Translations under genes and position numbers: made by a program
Shown: piece after piece, positions 50,678 to 58,956 of the stretch
Layout: every line of letters starts with the position of its first letter
How positions within the stretch are numbered: the stretch's first letter is position 1
Notes under the pieces: model-generated
What the model was told of the DNA's origin: nothing
The model's database searches: none
What the model saw: the letters and a program-made list of their open reading frames with translations, nothing else
From: Streptomyces sp. 135
GTDB lineage: Bacteria > Actinomycetota > Actinomycetes > Streptomycetales > Streptomycetaceae
DNA length: 64,000 nt
Direction of reading: 5' to 3'
NCBI RefSeq assembly: GCF_020026305.1
Contig: NZ_CP075691.1
Span: 4,836,001-4,900,000 of the forward strand

Positions 50678-51351
50678 TGGAGCAGGAACAACAAGGGCCG
50701 GCGGCCGGGCCCGAGGAAGACTTCCTCGTAGATTTTGACTTCGACAATGGCTGGCTCGGGCTGACGCTGCACGACGGCACTCGCGCAGAGGCCCGGCAAA
50801 TGGCCGCGAACCTTGTGGAGCAGTTCGATCCGCTGCGACTCGGCGTCAGCAAGGCAGCACTCCAGCAGGAACTGGAGGAGCATGCCCTGACGGCATACGA
50901 GTCGGGCCCACTCCTGACCACCGTCGCCTACACGGAGGGCGGTGTGTTCCTGGCGGACTTGTCCGTCCTCGCCTACGGAGAGGACGGAGTCACACGGCCG
51001 TCGCCCGAGGAGTACCAGGGGATGTTGCTGAAGTGGTCCTACGCCGAGGTGAAGGGCGAACCAGAGGTCAGCAACGTCGAGTTGCCCATCGGCCCAGCCG
51101 TCCGCGTACAGGCGGTACTGGCCGAGAAGCGGCGCTTTGGGTGGGGCAAGAAGCTCAGTGAGTGCCTTCGCTACTGGGTCTGGCCGCCCGGCCATGAGGA
51201 GATTCTGCTGGTCGAGGCAAGGTGGCTCAACTTTGAACGCACGGACGAGCTGACAGACCTTGTGGATCGCCTCGTGCCGACCATGCGTCTGTTGCCTGTT
51301 CCCGCGGAGCCGATGTCAGAGAATGCCCCCGAATCCCCCGGCGAGCGCTGA
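50677..51351 (+). CDS. Hypothetical protein directly after the effector-like gene
   Basis: 224-residue soluble protein, possible immunity or chaperone protein for the preceding gene product. An acidic N-terminus (EEDFLVDFDFDNGWLGLTLHD) leads into a helix and beta-rich middle, ending LTDLVDRLVPTMRLLPV, which resembles the ends of the 51353 and 53791 proteins. Base composition is lower in GC than flanking genes, like the end of the upstream gene. A GTG at 50674 overlapping the upstream stop is an alternative start. Confidence 0.65.
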   Translation: MEQEQQGPAAGPEEDFLVDFDFDNGWLGLTLHDGTRAEARQMAANLVEQFDPLRLGVSKAALQQELEEHALTAYESGPLLTTVAYTEGGVFLADLSVLAYGEDGVTRPSPEEYQGMLLKWSYAEVKGEPEVSNVELPIGPAVRVQAVLAEKRRFGWGKKLSECLRYWVWPPGHEEILLVEARWLNFERTDELTDLVDRLVPTMRLLPVPAEPMSENAPESPGER

Positions 51352-51352
51352 T

Positions 51353-51949
51353 ATGCCGCTCCAGACGCAATGGGACACCCCTCCCAGCGACTACACGATC
51401 TTCGTCCCCGACGGCTGGTTCCAACTGCACCTCGACCCCGACGAGCGCGACCGCGGCATCGTCGCGCTCGCCGACCGGCAATTCGCCGGTATCGACAACG
51501 CGCCGGTGCTCAAGGAACGGCTGATGCGGGACCTGCAGAAGCAGGCGAAGGCGGCCCACCGCGAGGGTGGTCTCGAGCTGTACATCTCCTTGCTGACCGT
51601 CGCGGGCCTGCCGCTGGCGTCATCGCTGCTCGTGAGCCTGCTCCCGGACGGCTGGCCCGGCTGCCGGACGGCACACGACCTGGCTCGCCGGCTGGGAGGA
51701 ACGGGGCGCCCCCCGGAGGTCCGGAGACTGGATGCCGCGGGTGACGCCGTACGCATAGAGAAGACCGAAGCCGCTGACCCCGAGCGCCAGATGGGCAATA
51801 CCCTCGCCACGACGACCGTGACCTATCACGTCCCCGTACCCGCGAGCGGCCAGTGGCTGAACCTCACCTTCTCCACCCCCATGGAGGGCCTGGCACCGAA
51901 GATGGTGCAACTCTTCGACACGGTGGCGGGAACACTTCACTGGGAGTAG
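51353..51949 (+). CDS. Hypothetical protein, P-x-G-W / FDxVxxT family (member 1)
   Basis: 198-residue soluble protein. Its N-terminus has IFVPDGWFQLHL, then a helix (KERLMRDLQKQAKAAHREGG), a beta segment (LYISLLTVAGLPLASSLLVSLLPDGW) and a C-terminus VQLFDTVAGTLHW. The same pattern recurs at 53791 and 58957. One base separates it from the preceding stop. The 142 bp after it have no convincing gene, though one frame reads on briefly with protein-like sequence. Function unknown. Confidence 0.65.
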   Translation: MPLQTQWDTPPSDYTIFVPDGWFQLHLDPDERDRGIVALADRQFAGIDNAPVLKERLMRDLQKQAKAAHREGGLELYISLLTVAGLPLASSLLVSLLPDGWPGCRTAHDLARRLGGTGRPPEVRRLDAAGDAVRIEKTEAADPERQMGNTLATTTVTYHVPVPASGQWLNLTFSTPMEGLAPKMVQLFDTVAGTLHWE

Positions 51950-52091
51950 GCCGTAACGCTTTTCAAAGGCGCCCTCTCCGCGGCCAAGGCCGCAGCTTCC
52001 GCTTTCGTGCCCGCCGAGTTGGTCGGCACCATGCGTCCGGCTTCTTGACACTGACGGCAATGAAGTCGGCCCTGAAGAAGGAGAGGTGACG

Positions 52092-52698
52092 ATGGAGCGG
52101 GCAGACGGCGGACCGAACGTGCGGGAAGCAGTGGCGATCGCGGCGGGGTGCTGCTTGTCCTCGCCTCGGTGTGCGCTGTTCTTTGGGTGAAGGGCGCGTG
52201 GCGTTCGGCTGTCCGCCTGGCGCCGGAGCTCATGTTCGCCTGGCCGGGAGCCGGGTGGACGAGCCGTTCCATGTGGCGCGTCGGTCTGGTGGTGTGCTGG
52301 GGCTTGCCCTTCCTGGCGATGCTCTACCTTCTCGTGGTCCTGCGTGGGCGCCACTGCCGTCCGTACGAGGCCGCTTCCAGTCCCTGCCGGGTGTGGGGCC
52401 GGCTCTCATCACGTACGTCGTCCCCCCGGACGCCGCGGGCTGGGCCGCGTACCGCTTGCATGCTGCCCGGGAGCAACGGCTCGCCGCCGAACGGCAGGCA
52501 AGGCTGGGGAGGCTGCGGAAGAAGGGGAGAGGGAAGAGCCGCTGGGCCGCCGCGTCAGAGGGCTACTGGTCGAGGTTGATGAACAGGCTCCGCGCGAAGT
52601 CGTCGAACTCGTCGATGTTCGAAGTGATCCACCCGATGTCCTCGCCGAGCGTACGCACGATCACGTCGATGCCCAGCGATTCGAGGCGCCAGGCGTAG
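52092..52698 (+). pseudogene. Two-helix membrane protein gene with two apparent frameshifts
   Basis: Starting at the ATG at 52092 (GGAGAGG nine bases upstream), the first frame reads MERADGGPNVREAVAIAAG and should continue as a helix (VLLVLASVCAVLWVKGAW) in the next frame; one G missing from GGGG near 52145 explains it. A second helix (VGLVVCWGLPFLAMLYLLVVL) follows, and then near 52350-52370 the frame changes again to FQSLPGVGPALITYVVPPDAAGWAAYRLHAAREQ. Both changes correspond to the loss of one base. It ends against the convergent gene, and the last 45 codons run over that gene. Family unknown. Confidence 0.5.
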
Positions 52699-53168
52699 TT
52701 GACCGAACAGCACATGGCCTCGGCCTTGGCCGCGACGAAGTAGCGGATCGAGCGCTTGCCCCGACCCAGGCGTTCGGTGTCGAAGTCGATGACCTCGGGG
52801 TCCTGGGCGGCGCCCGGCTCGTTCTTCTGGACGAGCTCTTCCAGCGTCGCGTCGACTTCGCCCTCGCTCGGGCCGGCGTGCACGAGAAAGGTCAGGAACT
52901 CCCGGCGCGGATCCGGTACGTAGAGGAAGACCTGGTGCACCGGGATGGTGCGGGGGAGCAGCTCCGCCGTGGACTCCAGCTCGAACGCCAGCATCTTGAC
53001 CTGCTTCTTGTCGACGGGTTCGTCGTCGACGAGTGCCCAGAGCAGCTCCGAGGTGCGGCGGGCCCATTTCTTGCGCTCGCGCGCGGCACCACGCCCTTCG
53101 CCGAGGATGGGCATGGCGGGCCAGACGGTGGCATCGCTGTCCGTGTCGAGAGAGAAAGTGACGTTCAC
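52563..53168 (-). CDS. Hypothetical protein, last gene of the leftward type VII module
   Basis: 201-residue soluble acidic protein, unrecognised. It has a helix (ARERKKWARRTSELLWALVD), a beta stretch (VHQVFLYVPDPRREFLTFLVH) and the end ITSNIDEFDDFARSLFIN, reminiscent of the FDxVxxT ends of its neighbours but without the Trp. GTG at 53168 overlaps the stop of the next gene (GTGA); the frame continues upstream without support. Confidence 0.65.
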   Translation of the reverse strand: MNVTFSLDTDSDATVWPAMPILGEGRGAARERKKWARRTSELLWALVDDEPVDKKQVKMLAFELESTAELLPRTIPVHQVFLYVPDPRREFLTFLVHAGPSEGEVDATLEELVQKNEPGAAQDPEVIDFDTERLGRGKRSIRYFVAAKAEAMCCSVNYAWRLESLGIDVIVRTLGEDIGWITSNIDEFDDFARSLFINLDQ

Positions 53169-53791
53169 TCGGTCCTCCAGCGGAACGTAGTCATCACGGC
53201 GTCGAAGAGCTCGACGAGGATCTCGGTGAAGTCGCCCTCGGGGTTGCCGTCTCCGAGTGTGCTGAAGCTGACGACGAGCCACCCGGAGTCCCCACCGGAA
53301 GAGGGCACTTGCACGAGGTAGTCCACGTGCTTCGATGGCGCTTCCGCGTCTTTCTTCGGGTCGGCAGGCATCGTGCGCTCCTTGCGCACCGCCGTCGCCC
53401 CGTCCATCTCCACGGGCTCGGAACCCGCAGAATCGGCGAGCAACTGGGTCAGTACGTCCTGCCCCCCCACACCTTCCCGCAGCGCGGTGTCGACCTTCGC
53501 GACGACGATGGATGCGGCGATGAGATACCCGTGCATCGGCTCCACGGGAAGGTAGAGGTCCACACCGTCCCGTCGCTGGGCCTCCTTGACCGACGCGTTC
53601 AGTCGCCGGTACAACTCCATGCGCGCGTCTGCCACCTTGTCCTTGGGCAGGTCGGCGGAAACCCTCTCAGCGGCTTCGTCGACGATCGTCTTGACCGCCT
53701 CCTGGGTCCCCTCCCGCAGAGGGATCCGGGCCCACCCGGGTGGGAGGACCAGGGTGTAGCCGAAAGCGTTCTTGATGTCAGCCGGCGGCAT
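53165..53791 (-). CDS. Hypothetical protein, P-x-G-W / FDxVxxT family (member 2)
   Basis: 208-residue soluble protein. It starts AFGYTLVLPPGWARIPL and ends VELFDAVMTTFRWRTE, the same frame as the 51353 and 58957 proteins. In between are a helix (NASVKEAQRRDGVDLYLPVE) and VQVPSSGGDSGWLVVSFSTLG. ATG at 53791 is followed by MPPADIKNAFG. It overlaps the start of the upstream membrane gene by 14 bp on the same strand. Function unknown; possibly a chaperone or immunity factor. Confidence 0.65.
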   Translation of the reverse strand: MPPADIKNAFGYTLVLPPGWARIPLREGTQEAVKTIVDEAAERVSADLPKDKVADARMELYRRLNASVKEAQRRDGVDLYLPVEPMHGYLIAASIVVAKVDTALREGVGGQDVLTQLLADSAGSEPVEMDGATAVRKERTMPADPKKDAEAPSKHVDYLVQVPSSGGDSGWLVVSFSTLGDGNPEGDFTEILVELFDAVMTTFRWRTE

Positions 53792-54206
53792 CGCGTCGGT
53801 TCCTTCGTTCGAGCGCCCCGCACACGAGCGTGAGGGCACCGGGCAGCAGAGGGGTGGCGAGTACCACGGGGTACTGGTGCATCAGCAGGAGCAGCGGAAA
53901 GAGCTGGGCAAGCCCGCCTCCGGCGAAGTAGAGGGTGAACTCCTTCCGCCAGAGGCCTCGGCGGTGGATGGTGACGACCCCGAAGGCCAGTGCGGCGATC
54001 GCGGTCAGGGGCACGACCTGCGCTGGCACGCGGAAGACACCGCTGAGCGCGTCGGGGAGTGCCCCTGACTCGATGAGCACCCCGCCGATGATGGCAATGA
54101 TGAGCAGGGCGAGCGGTGTCACGATGGCGATCCGTGCGTACCTGATCACCTTTCTGTCCTCGGGCGAGGGGTCAGCTGCTGCGCCGGGTGTTCTGTTGTC
54201 CACCAT
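53778..54206 (-). CDS. Hypothetical membrane protein with four helices
   Basis: 142-residue protein with hydrophobic segments IAIVTPLALLIIAIIGGVL, VVPLTAIAALAFGVVTI, FTLYFAGGGLAQLFPLLLLM and VVLATPLLPGALTLVCGAL. It sits between the split effector-like pair and the P-x-G-W protein in one leftward operon, in a position like the membrane gene at 52092 of the rightward module. The start at 54206 is chosen because the upstream part of the frame is hydrophilic. It could be an immunity protein against a membrane-active effector, which is inference. Confidence 0.65.
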   Translation of the reverse strand: MVDNRTPGAAADPSPEDRKVIRYARIAIVTPLALLIIAIIGGVLIESGALPDALSGVFRVPAQVVPLTAIAALAFGVVTIHRRGLWRKEFTLYFAGGGLAQLFPLLLLMHQYPVVLATPLLPGALTLVCGALERRNRRDAAG

Positions 54207-54256
54207 GAATGCGGCTCCTGGTTCCGTGCGTGGCGACCTGCCGGTGCCGTGCTCCC

Positions 54257-55069
54257 TCACCAAGCGGACTGGGCCTGCGTCACGCCGTGACTTCCCTTGA
54301 AGTCGTTGTACGCTTCCCAGCTGGGCTTGTGCGGAATGTTCAGCCCGTCGCTCGCGGCGTTCAGCGTGTCATTGTCACCCAGCAGCTTGTCGCCCCAGTC
54401 GACGGCCGTGCCGGCGTAGGCGGAGCCCATGGCGACACCGTAGGCGACGTTCCCGCCCGCCTTGGTGCCCTGCGAGATCCCCTCGCCGAAGAGCCGCTTG
54501 TTCGTGCTGATCCCCTTCCGCAGCGCCGCGAGCTCACTGTCGCCGAGGTGCGCCGCCGTGGACCACTTGCTGGGCGGCGGCATCTCGTCGGCCACCTTGC
54601 CGGCGCGACCGGCGATGCCCTTGCGCAGGGCAGTCATCTCCGCGCGGATGCCGGCCTTGGCCGCGTCGTCGGTCGCACCGGCCAGCCGGTTCGCCAGCTG
54701 GTTGCGCAGGGACTTGGTGGCCGTGAGGCCGTCCTTGAGCTTGGTGACCCGCTGCACGGTGGAAGCGGCACGCGTCGTCTTGCTCGCCGCCTTGAGGCCG
54801 ATCATGGCACCACGGCCGAGGCCCATGGTGAGCAGCCCGAAGGCGTCGAAGGCTACGTCCATCCAGGTCGCCTTGCCGGCGGCCACCAGCAGCATGCGAC
54901 CCAGTACGACTGCGATGCCGATGCCGATGACGATGAGGTTGAGGCCCGGGATGAAGATCGCGGCAATGGCCAGAGCCGTACCGATCCAGCTGAGGATGTC
55001 GAGGAAGAGCTTGAACCCCTCCGCGTGCTCCTTGGCCCAGCCGACCAGGTTGTCCCAGGTACCTGTCAT
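54257..55069 (-). CDS. Hydrophobic-hairpin half of a split type VII effector-like pair
   Basis: 270-residue protein. Two long helices (ILSWIGTALAIAAIFIPG and LIVIGIGIAVVLGRMLLVAAG) near residues 24-66 are followed by GKATWMDVAFDAFGLLTMGLGRGAM, which corresponds to the DASWTDLATAAVGLL region of the 49304 protein and the GQATLMDVAFSALD region of the Rhs protein. The rest is helical and ends SHGVTQAQSAW. Its ATG overlaps the stop of the preceding D-P-x-P-G-D-P gene (ATGA), so together they equal the fused proteins. Confidence 0.68.
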   Translation of the reverse strand: MTGTWDNLVGWAKEHAEGFKLFLDILSWIGTALAIAAIFIPGLNLIVIGIGIAVVLGRMLLVAAGKATWMDVAFDAFGLLTMGLGRGAMIGLKAASKTTRAASTVQRVTKLKDGLTATKSLRNQLANRLAGATDDAAKAGIRAEMTALRKGIAGRAGKVADEMPPPSKWSTAAHLGDSELAALRKGISTNKRLFGEGISQGTKAGGNVAYGVAMGSAYAGTAVDWGDKLLGDNDTLNAASDGLNIPHKPSWEAYNDFKGSHGVTQAQSAW

Positions 55070-55404
55070 CGCGTCCGATGCGTCCTGTCACGCGCCTTCT
55101 GGGCGAGTCCTTGAGCGTGCTCCAACTCGTCGGCCCATGTGTTCAGGTGGCCCGAAACCTTCTCATAGCGCCCCTTGGTCTTCTCGAAGCGTCCGGCGAG
55201 TTCGTCGGACTCCTCCTTCAGGCTCTTCGCGTACTTGCCCTTGATGTTGTCGTCGTCGCCGAGCTGACGGAGCTTCTTCACCTGTCGGGACAGGGTTTCC
55301 GCTATGTTCGAGAGCCGTTTCGCCTCCGCGCGCACGGCGACCGGGTCGCCCGGAGTCGGGTCTGATTCGGCGATGGGGGACCAATCGACTGGACGGCCGG
55401 CCAC
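55066..55404 (-). CDS. D-P-x-P-G-D-P protein, N-terminal half of a split effector-like pair
   Basis: 112-residue helical protein. It begins MAGRPVDWSPIAESDPTPGDPV, the motif also seen at residues 12-29 of the 49304 protein and near the start of the Rhs protein, followed by a helix pair (IAETLSRQVKKLRQLG and LKEESDELAGRFEKTKGRYEKV) of WXG100 size. No export YxxxD/E at the very end. Tightly overlapped by the downstream gene and 12 bp after the WXG-like gene. Confidence 0.7.
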   Translation of the reverse strand: MAGRPVDWSPIAESDPTPGDPVAVRAEAKRLSNIAETLSRQVKKLRQLGDDDNIKGKYAKSLKEESDELAGRFEKTKGRYEKVSGHLNTWADELEHAQGLAQKARDRTHRTR

Positions 55405-55416
55405 GCACTTTCTCCC

Positions 55417-55713
55417 TTAATTGTTCTTCTTCTTGCGTTTATTGGCCTCGGCCAGCTCTTTGTCGAGCTTCTCGAAGTTCTCGATGGACTGCTCGACGAG
55501 CTTGCCGACCTTCTCGATGTTGTCCAGAAGCTCTTTACGGTGGTCGTCCCAGTTGGTGGTGAAGTCCTCCATGGCTCCGGAGACATAAGGCGATCCGTAT
55601 GCGTCCTTCAGGTCTTCCTGATGCCCGGTGCACCCCTTGAATTCCTTGCGTACTGTGCTGAGGTCCTTCTTGATCGTGTAGAGGTAGTCGTAGTCCACCC
55701 CGAGGTCGGTCAT
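55417..55713 (-). CDS. WXG100-like protein, paralogue of the 48999 protein
   Basis: 98-residue helical protein. FTTNWDDHRKELLDNI corresponds to FVENWESHREELGEEI of the 48999 protein, and the end FEKLDKELAEANKRK to its YEKIDSELARV, with Phe in place of the export-signal Tyr. It starts at an ATG at 55713 just after the secreted-protein gene and precedes the split effector-like pair, as its paralogue precedes the fused one. Confidence 0.7.
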   Translation of the reverse strand: MTDLGVDYDYLYTIKKDLSTVRKEFKGCTGHQEDLKDAYGSPYVSGAMEDFTTNWDDHRKELLDNIEKVGKLVEQSIENFEKLDKELAEANKRKKKNN

Positions 55714-55724
55714 GTTTTCCTCTA

Positions 55725-56804
55725 TTACCGGTTGATGGACTGCACTTCCTCGACCGCGACCTCCTGGACGACCTCGATCGTGCCGTCGGGCATGCCGACC
55801 GGAGTGTCCTGTCCCGTCCCCGTCCAGCTGATCTCCCATGTGAGGGCGGCTTTGAGGGGGAACGTGGCTCCCTTGGACGAGCGGTTGTAGACGATGCCGC
55901 AGGGCGGGGTCTCCTTGGACCTGCCCTTCGCGTACGGTGCGCCGATCTTGCCGTCGTCGGTGATGGGGCACTCACCACCGGCGGGGATCAGTGTGGCGTC
56001 GCCCGTGCCCGGGTCGAGCGTGAGCGACTTGGGCTTGGCGGTCGTCGTCGCCTCGATCGCGAAGCCCGGGACGTTGATGGCCGCCGTGGCCCGGACCTCG
56101 TCGAAGACGGCCTTGTCGAGCCAGGCCCAGGTCGGCAGGTTCACCTTCGTCGTGCCATCGGGGGCGAGGGAGACCTTCGTCTCGGGCAGCTGCATGTGCT
56201 GGTAGGCGAGCGCGGCCAGCATCTCCGGCTTGATGGCTTCCTCGTACTGCGGCGGCGGCGCCTCGCCGTTGTCGACCCAGAAGGGGATGTCGCTGCACGA
56301 GGAGCGCTTCAGGATGTCCGGCTCGTCGGGGTTCTCGACGGCGGCCCAGAACATCCCCTTGCCGTCCTTGTCGACGTTGTAGTCCTTGTAGCCCGGGGTG
56401 TCGGTCCAGCCGTAGTCGTCCTCGTAATGACGCTGCATCTGGGAGAGCGCCTGGCCCGCGTGACCGCCCATGCCGGGGGCGCCCATGGCGTCCTTCAGCT
56501 CCTTGGACATCTTCTTCTTGAAGTCCTTGGCGCCGAGGTAGGGGGCGTACCAGCAAGGGGGCGGGTTCCAGGTGACGTCGGACGAGGAAACGTTTCCACT
56601 GCTTCCGCCCTTGGCGACGGCGCCGGAGTACTGGACCTTTGCGGCGGCGTAGATGCCGGTGGCGTCGCTGCCGCCCTGCCGGTCCACGGTCCCCTTGTCG
56701 GAATCGACCGGCTTGGCCGCATAGGCGGATTCCGTGAGAATGAGGACGCTGAAGGTGAGGGCCAGCGCCGCGGTGTTGAGAACCGTGCGTCGCGATCTGA
56801 TCAC
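55725..56804 (-). CDS. Secreted hypothetical protein in the type VII module
   Basis: 359-residue protein with a Sec-type signal (RTVLNTAALALTFSVLILTESAYA). The mature part is Pro, Asp and aromatic rich: WNPPPCWYAPYLGAKDFKKKM, YEDDYGWTDTPGYKDY and a late beta region ending in TWEISWTGTGQDTPVG. Five cysteines suggest disulfides. No family recognised. GTG at 56804 overlaps the stop of the lipoprotein gene upstream (GTGA). A surface role next to the secretion modules is likely but unproven. Confidence 0.7.
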   Translation of the reverse strand: MIRSRRTVLNTAALALTFSVLILTESAYAAKPVDSDKGTVDRQGGSDATGIYAAAKVQYSGAVAKGGSSGNVSSSDVTWNPPPCWYAPYLGAKDFKKKMSKELKDAMGAPGMGGHAGQALSQMQRHYEDDYGWTDTPGYKDYNVDKDGKGMFWAAVENPDEPDILKRSSCSDIPFWVDNGEAPPPQYEEAIKPEMLAALAYQHMQLPETKVSLAPDGTTKVNLPTWAWLDKAVFDEVRATAAINVPGFAIEATTTAKPKSLTLDPGTGDATLIPAGGECPITDDGKIGAPYAKGRSKETPPCGIVYNRSSKGATFPLKAALTWEISWTGTGQDTPVGMPDGTIEVVQEVAVEEVQSINR

Positions 56805-57475
56805 CGACACTTCTCCGCTTTCGTCTCGACGAACACCTTGGACGCCTGCCACAGCCCCTTGCCCGTGGGGGACTTGGACATGACGACCCTGAAGTAGTCG
56901 AAGTCCTTGATGCTGTTCTCGGTCTTCAGGAGTTTCCCGGACTTGACCTCTTTGCCGTAGAACTTGCCCGAGTCCGCACAGAAGGAGACCTCCACCGAAT
57001 TACCGTTCGCGGCGGATCGCGTGATGGCCTGGTAATGACGCAAAGTCCCGGTGGCGGTCCAACCACCCTTGATCCACTCGCTGACCTGCACCTTGGCGTA
57101 ATGCAGTCCGTCGCCGGTGGAGTAGGCGGTGATCGCCGCGTCGTTGGCAGTGCGCTTGTGGACGCCTCGATAGATCGCGCGAAGGAAGTTGGCGGTGTCG
57201 GCCATCGCGGCCGCCTCGTTCTTGTCCTTCGGCTCGTTCCAGTCGAAGACCAGGTTCATGTCCTTCGGCAGGGACACATCCACGCCGTCCGGCTTGTCCG
57301 CCGCCGGCGCGCCCGACGGCTCTGCCGACTTCTTCGGCTTCCCGGAGTTCTGGTCCGCTCCCGCGATCTTGTCGGTGTCCTTGGAGCCACCGTCGTCTCC
57401 GCTGCCGCAGGCCGACAGAAGCAGGGCAGCGGTCGCGGCGAGCGCGATGGCGACAGGCGTGGTGCGGCGGTTCAC
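56801..57475 (-). CDS. Hypothetical lipoprotein, first gene of the leftward module
   Basis: 224-residue exported lipoprotein. The signal ALAATAALLLSACGSG gives a lipobox Cys near residue 22. A Lys/Pro/Asp-rich linker leads to a domain with LVFDWNEPKDKNEAAAMADT and FCADSGKFYGKEVKSGKLL. No enzyme motif. GTG at 57475 has GGGAGC about six bases upstream. It heads a run of eight leftward genes (57475 to 52563), all within 50 bp or overlapping. Confidence 0.72.
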   Translation of the reverse strand: MNRRTTPVAIALAATAALLLSACGSGDDGGSKDTDKIAGADQNSGKPKKSAEPSGAPAADKPDGVDVSLPKDMNLVFDWNEPKDKNEAAAMADTANFLRAIYRGVHKRTANDAAITAYSTGDGLHYAKVQVSEWIKGGWTATGTLRHYQAITRSAANGNSVEVSFCADSGKFYGKEVKSGKLLKTENSIKDFDYFRVVMSKSPTGKGLWQASKVFVETKAEKCR

Positions 57476-57670
57476 GGTCGGCTCCCGGTGGGGCGAGGAT
57501 GTCTCCAACGGGAGCCGACGTTATCCACGGGGCTGTTGGTTCCGCCAGGTTCGATAGCGGGGCAAGCCGCCCGATTCCAGCGGACTGTCACCGTGTCGTG
57601 ACGCGAAGCCGCGGGTCAGCAGCGTGAGTCAGCGAAATGAAACCGAGGGTACGGAGACTTCCCGCCGCCC

Positions 57671-57676
57671 TAGGCT
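57671..57676 (+). promoter_or_regulatory. -10 box for leaderless transcript of the membrane protein gene
   Basis: TAGGCT, seven bases before the ATG at 57684. The 208-bp divergent gap to the lipoprotein gene has no other feature I can support. Confidence 0.5.
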
Positions 57677-57683
57677 GACGGTC

Positions 57684-58202
57684 ATGATTTCGCCCCGTGC
57701 CCTGGACGGCCCTCGGTGGCATCGCCTCGCCGTCGGCGCGATGCTGTTCCTCGCCATGGGCGGCGTGGGAGTCGGGCTGCTCGTCGCCACCTTCGGTGCC
57801 GGGGCCAGCCCCTTGGCGCGTACCGGGCTCGGTGCGGGGGCCGTCTCGATGCTCGCCGTGGCCTGGTGGTGCGCCCGTTACTGGTACGCGGCCTTCAGCG
57901 AGGGACGCCGCGCGGAGCCGGTACCGGAGCCCGACGCGTGGCCCTGGGCGCTGCCATGGACGGTCGGCACCGTGTCCCTTCTCGCCACCGGGGTGCGGCA
58001 GGTGCGCGCGGGGGACAGCGCGGGGTGGTTCACGCTGGGCTTCGGCGAGCTGATCGGGCTGCCCCTCACGGTTCTGTTCCTGCTCATGCTGTACTTCACG
58101 GCGCGAGGATCACTTCGTACGGGCAGTCGTCCGCGAGGAGGCGCCCCACGGGCCTCGGCGGAAGCGCCTCGACCGCGCCGCGACTGGGGCCCCATCGGCT
58201 GA
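57684..58202 (+). CDS. Hypothetical membrane protein
   Basis: 172-residue protein with about four helices (LAVGAMLFLAMGGVGVGLLV, GLGAGAVSMLAVAWWCARYW, LPWTVGTVSLLATGV, LPLTVLFLLMLYF) and a basic Pro-rich tail. No family recognised. The start at 57684 is set by TAGGCT seven bases upstream; the longer frame from 57624 is hydrophilic and less likely. Confidence 0.62.
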   Translation: MISPRALDGPRWHRLAVGAMLFLAMGGVGVGLLVATFGAGASPLARTGLGAGAVSMLAVAWWCARYWYAAFSEGRRAEPVPEPDAWPWALPWTVGTVSLLATGVRQVRAGDSAGWFTLGFGELIGLPLTVLFLLMLYFTARGSLRTGSRPRGGAPRASAEAPRPRRDWGPIG

Positions 58203-58321
58203 GGCACCCCCTGAATCCACCTGAGCTGGCCTGACCTGTCACCGGCTCACCTGCCACTGCCTCACCCGAAGGCGCCGCATATCCGCGTGCGCACCCCCAG
58301 GCGGATCGGCATGATGGCGTG

Positions 58322-58858
58322 ATGGCCGACGAGATCCCCGTGCACATGCCCCGAGTCCCCCAGCGCACAGAGCCCCCGCACACCGCCGCCGGCGAACGCG
58401 CCTCCCTCACCGCCTTCCTCCAGTACCAGCGCGAGACCCTCGCGATGAAGTGCGCCGGGCTGACCGCCGAGCAGCTCAAGGAGCGGGCCGTGCCGCCCTC
58501 GGACATGTCGCTGCTCGGCCTCGTCCGGCATCTCGCCGAGGTCGAGCGGAGCTGGTTCAGGAACGTGATGAACGGCGAAGCGCTGAGGGCCAATTGGTCG
58601 GGGAGGGTGCCGGGCGAGCACGCCGACTTCGACGTAGCGGACGCCGACCCGGACGAGGCCTTCGAGGTGTGGCGCGCCGAGTGCGCCCGCTCCCGCGCCG
58701 TCGTGGACGCCCTGGACTCCCTCGACGCCACCGCCGATTTCCGCGGCGACACGTATTCGCTCCGCTACGTCCTCACCCACATGATCGAGGAGTACGCACG
58801 CCACAACGGCCACGCGGATCTGCTGAGGGAGCGGATCGACGGCGTCACGGGGGAGTAG
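58322..58858 (+). CDS. DinB/DUF664 family protein
   Basis: 178-residue four-helix protein of the DinB-like fold, often a metal-dependent thiol transferase or of unknown role. SLLGLVRHLAEVERSWF has the first metal His, and YVLTHMIEEYARHNGHADLLRE near the end has the two other His residues, so a metal site is complete. The ATG at 58322 is preferred; a GTG at 58319 precedes it directly. It seems unrelated to the flanking type VII genes. Confidence 0.82.
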   Translation: MADEIPVHMPRVPQRTEPPHTAAGERASLTAFLQYQRETLAMKCAGLTAEQLKERAVPPSDMSLLGLVRHLAEVERSWFRNVMNGEALRANWSGRVPGEHADFDVADADPDEAFEVWRAECARSRAVVDALDSLDATADFRGDTYSLRYVLTHMIEEYARHNGHADLLRERIDGVTGE

Positions 58859-58956
58859 CGGGCGCTCCTCCCGCGGAGGGCGCCGCCTCGTAGGCTGGCT
58901 CCCGGACCGGTCAGCGACCGGACCGGCGCACGCCGACAAAGGGGACGAGAACAGCC

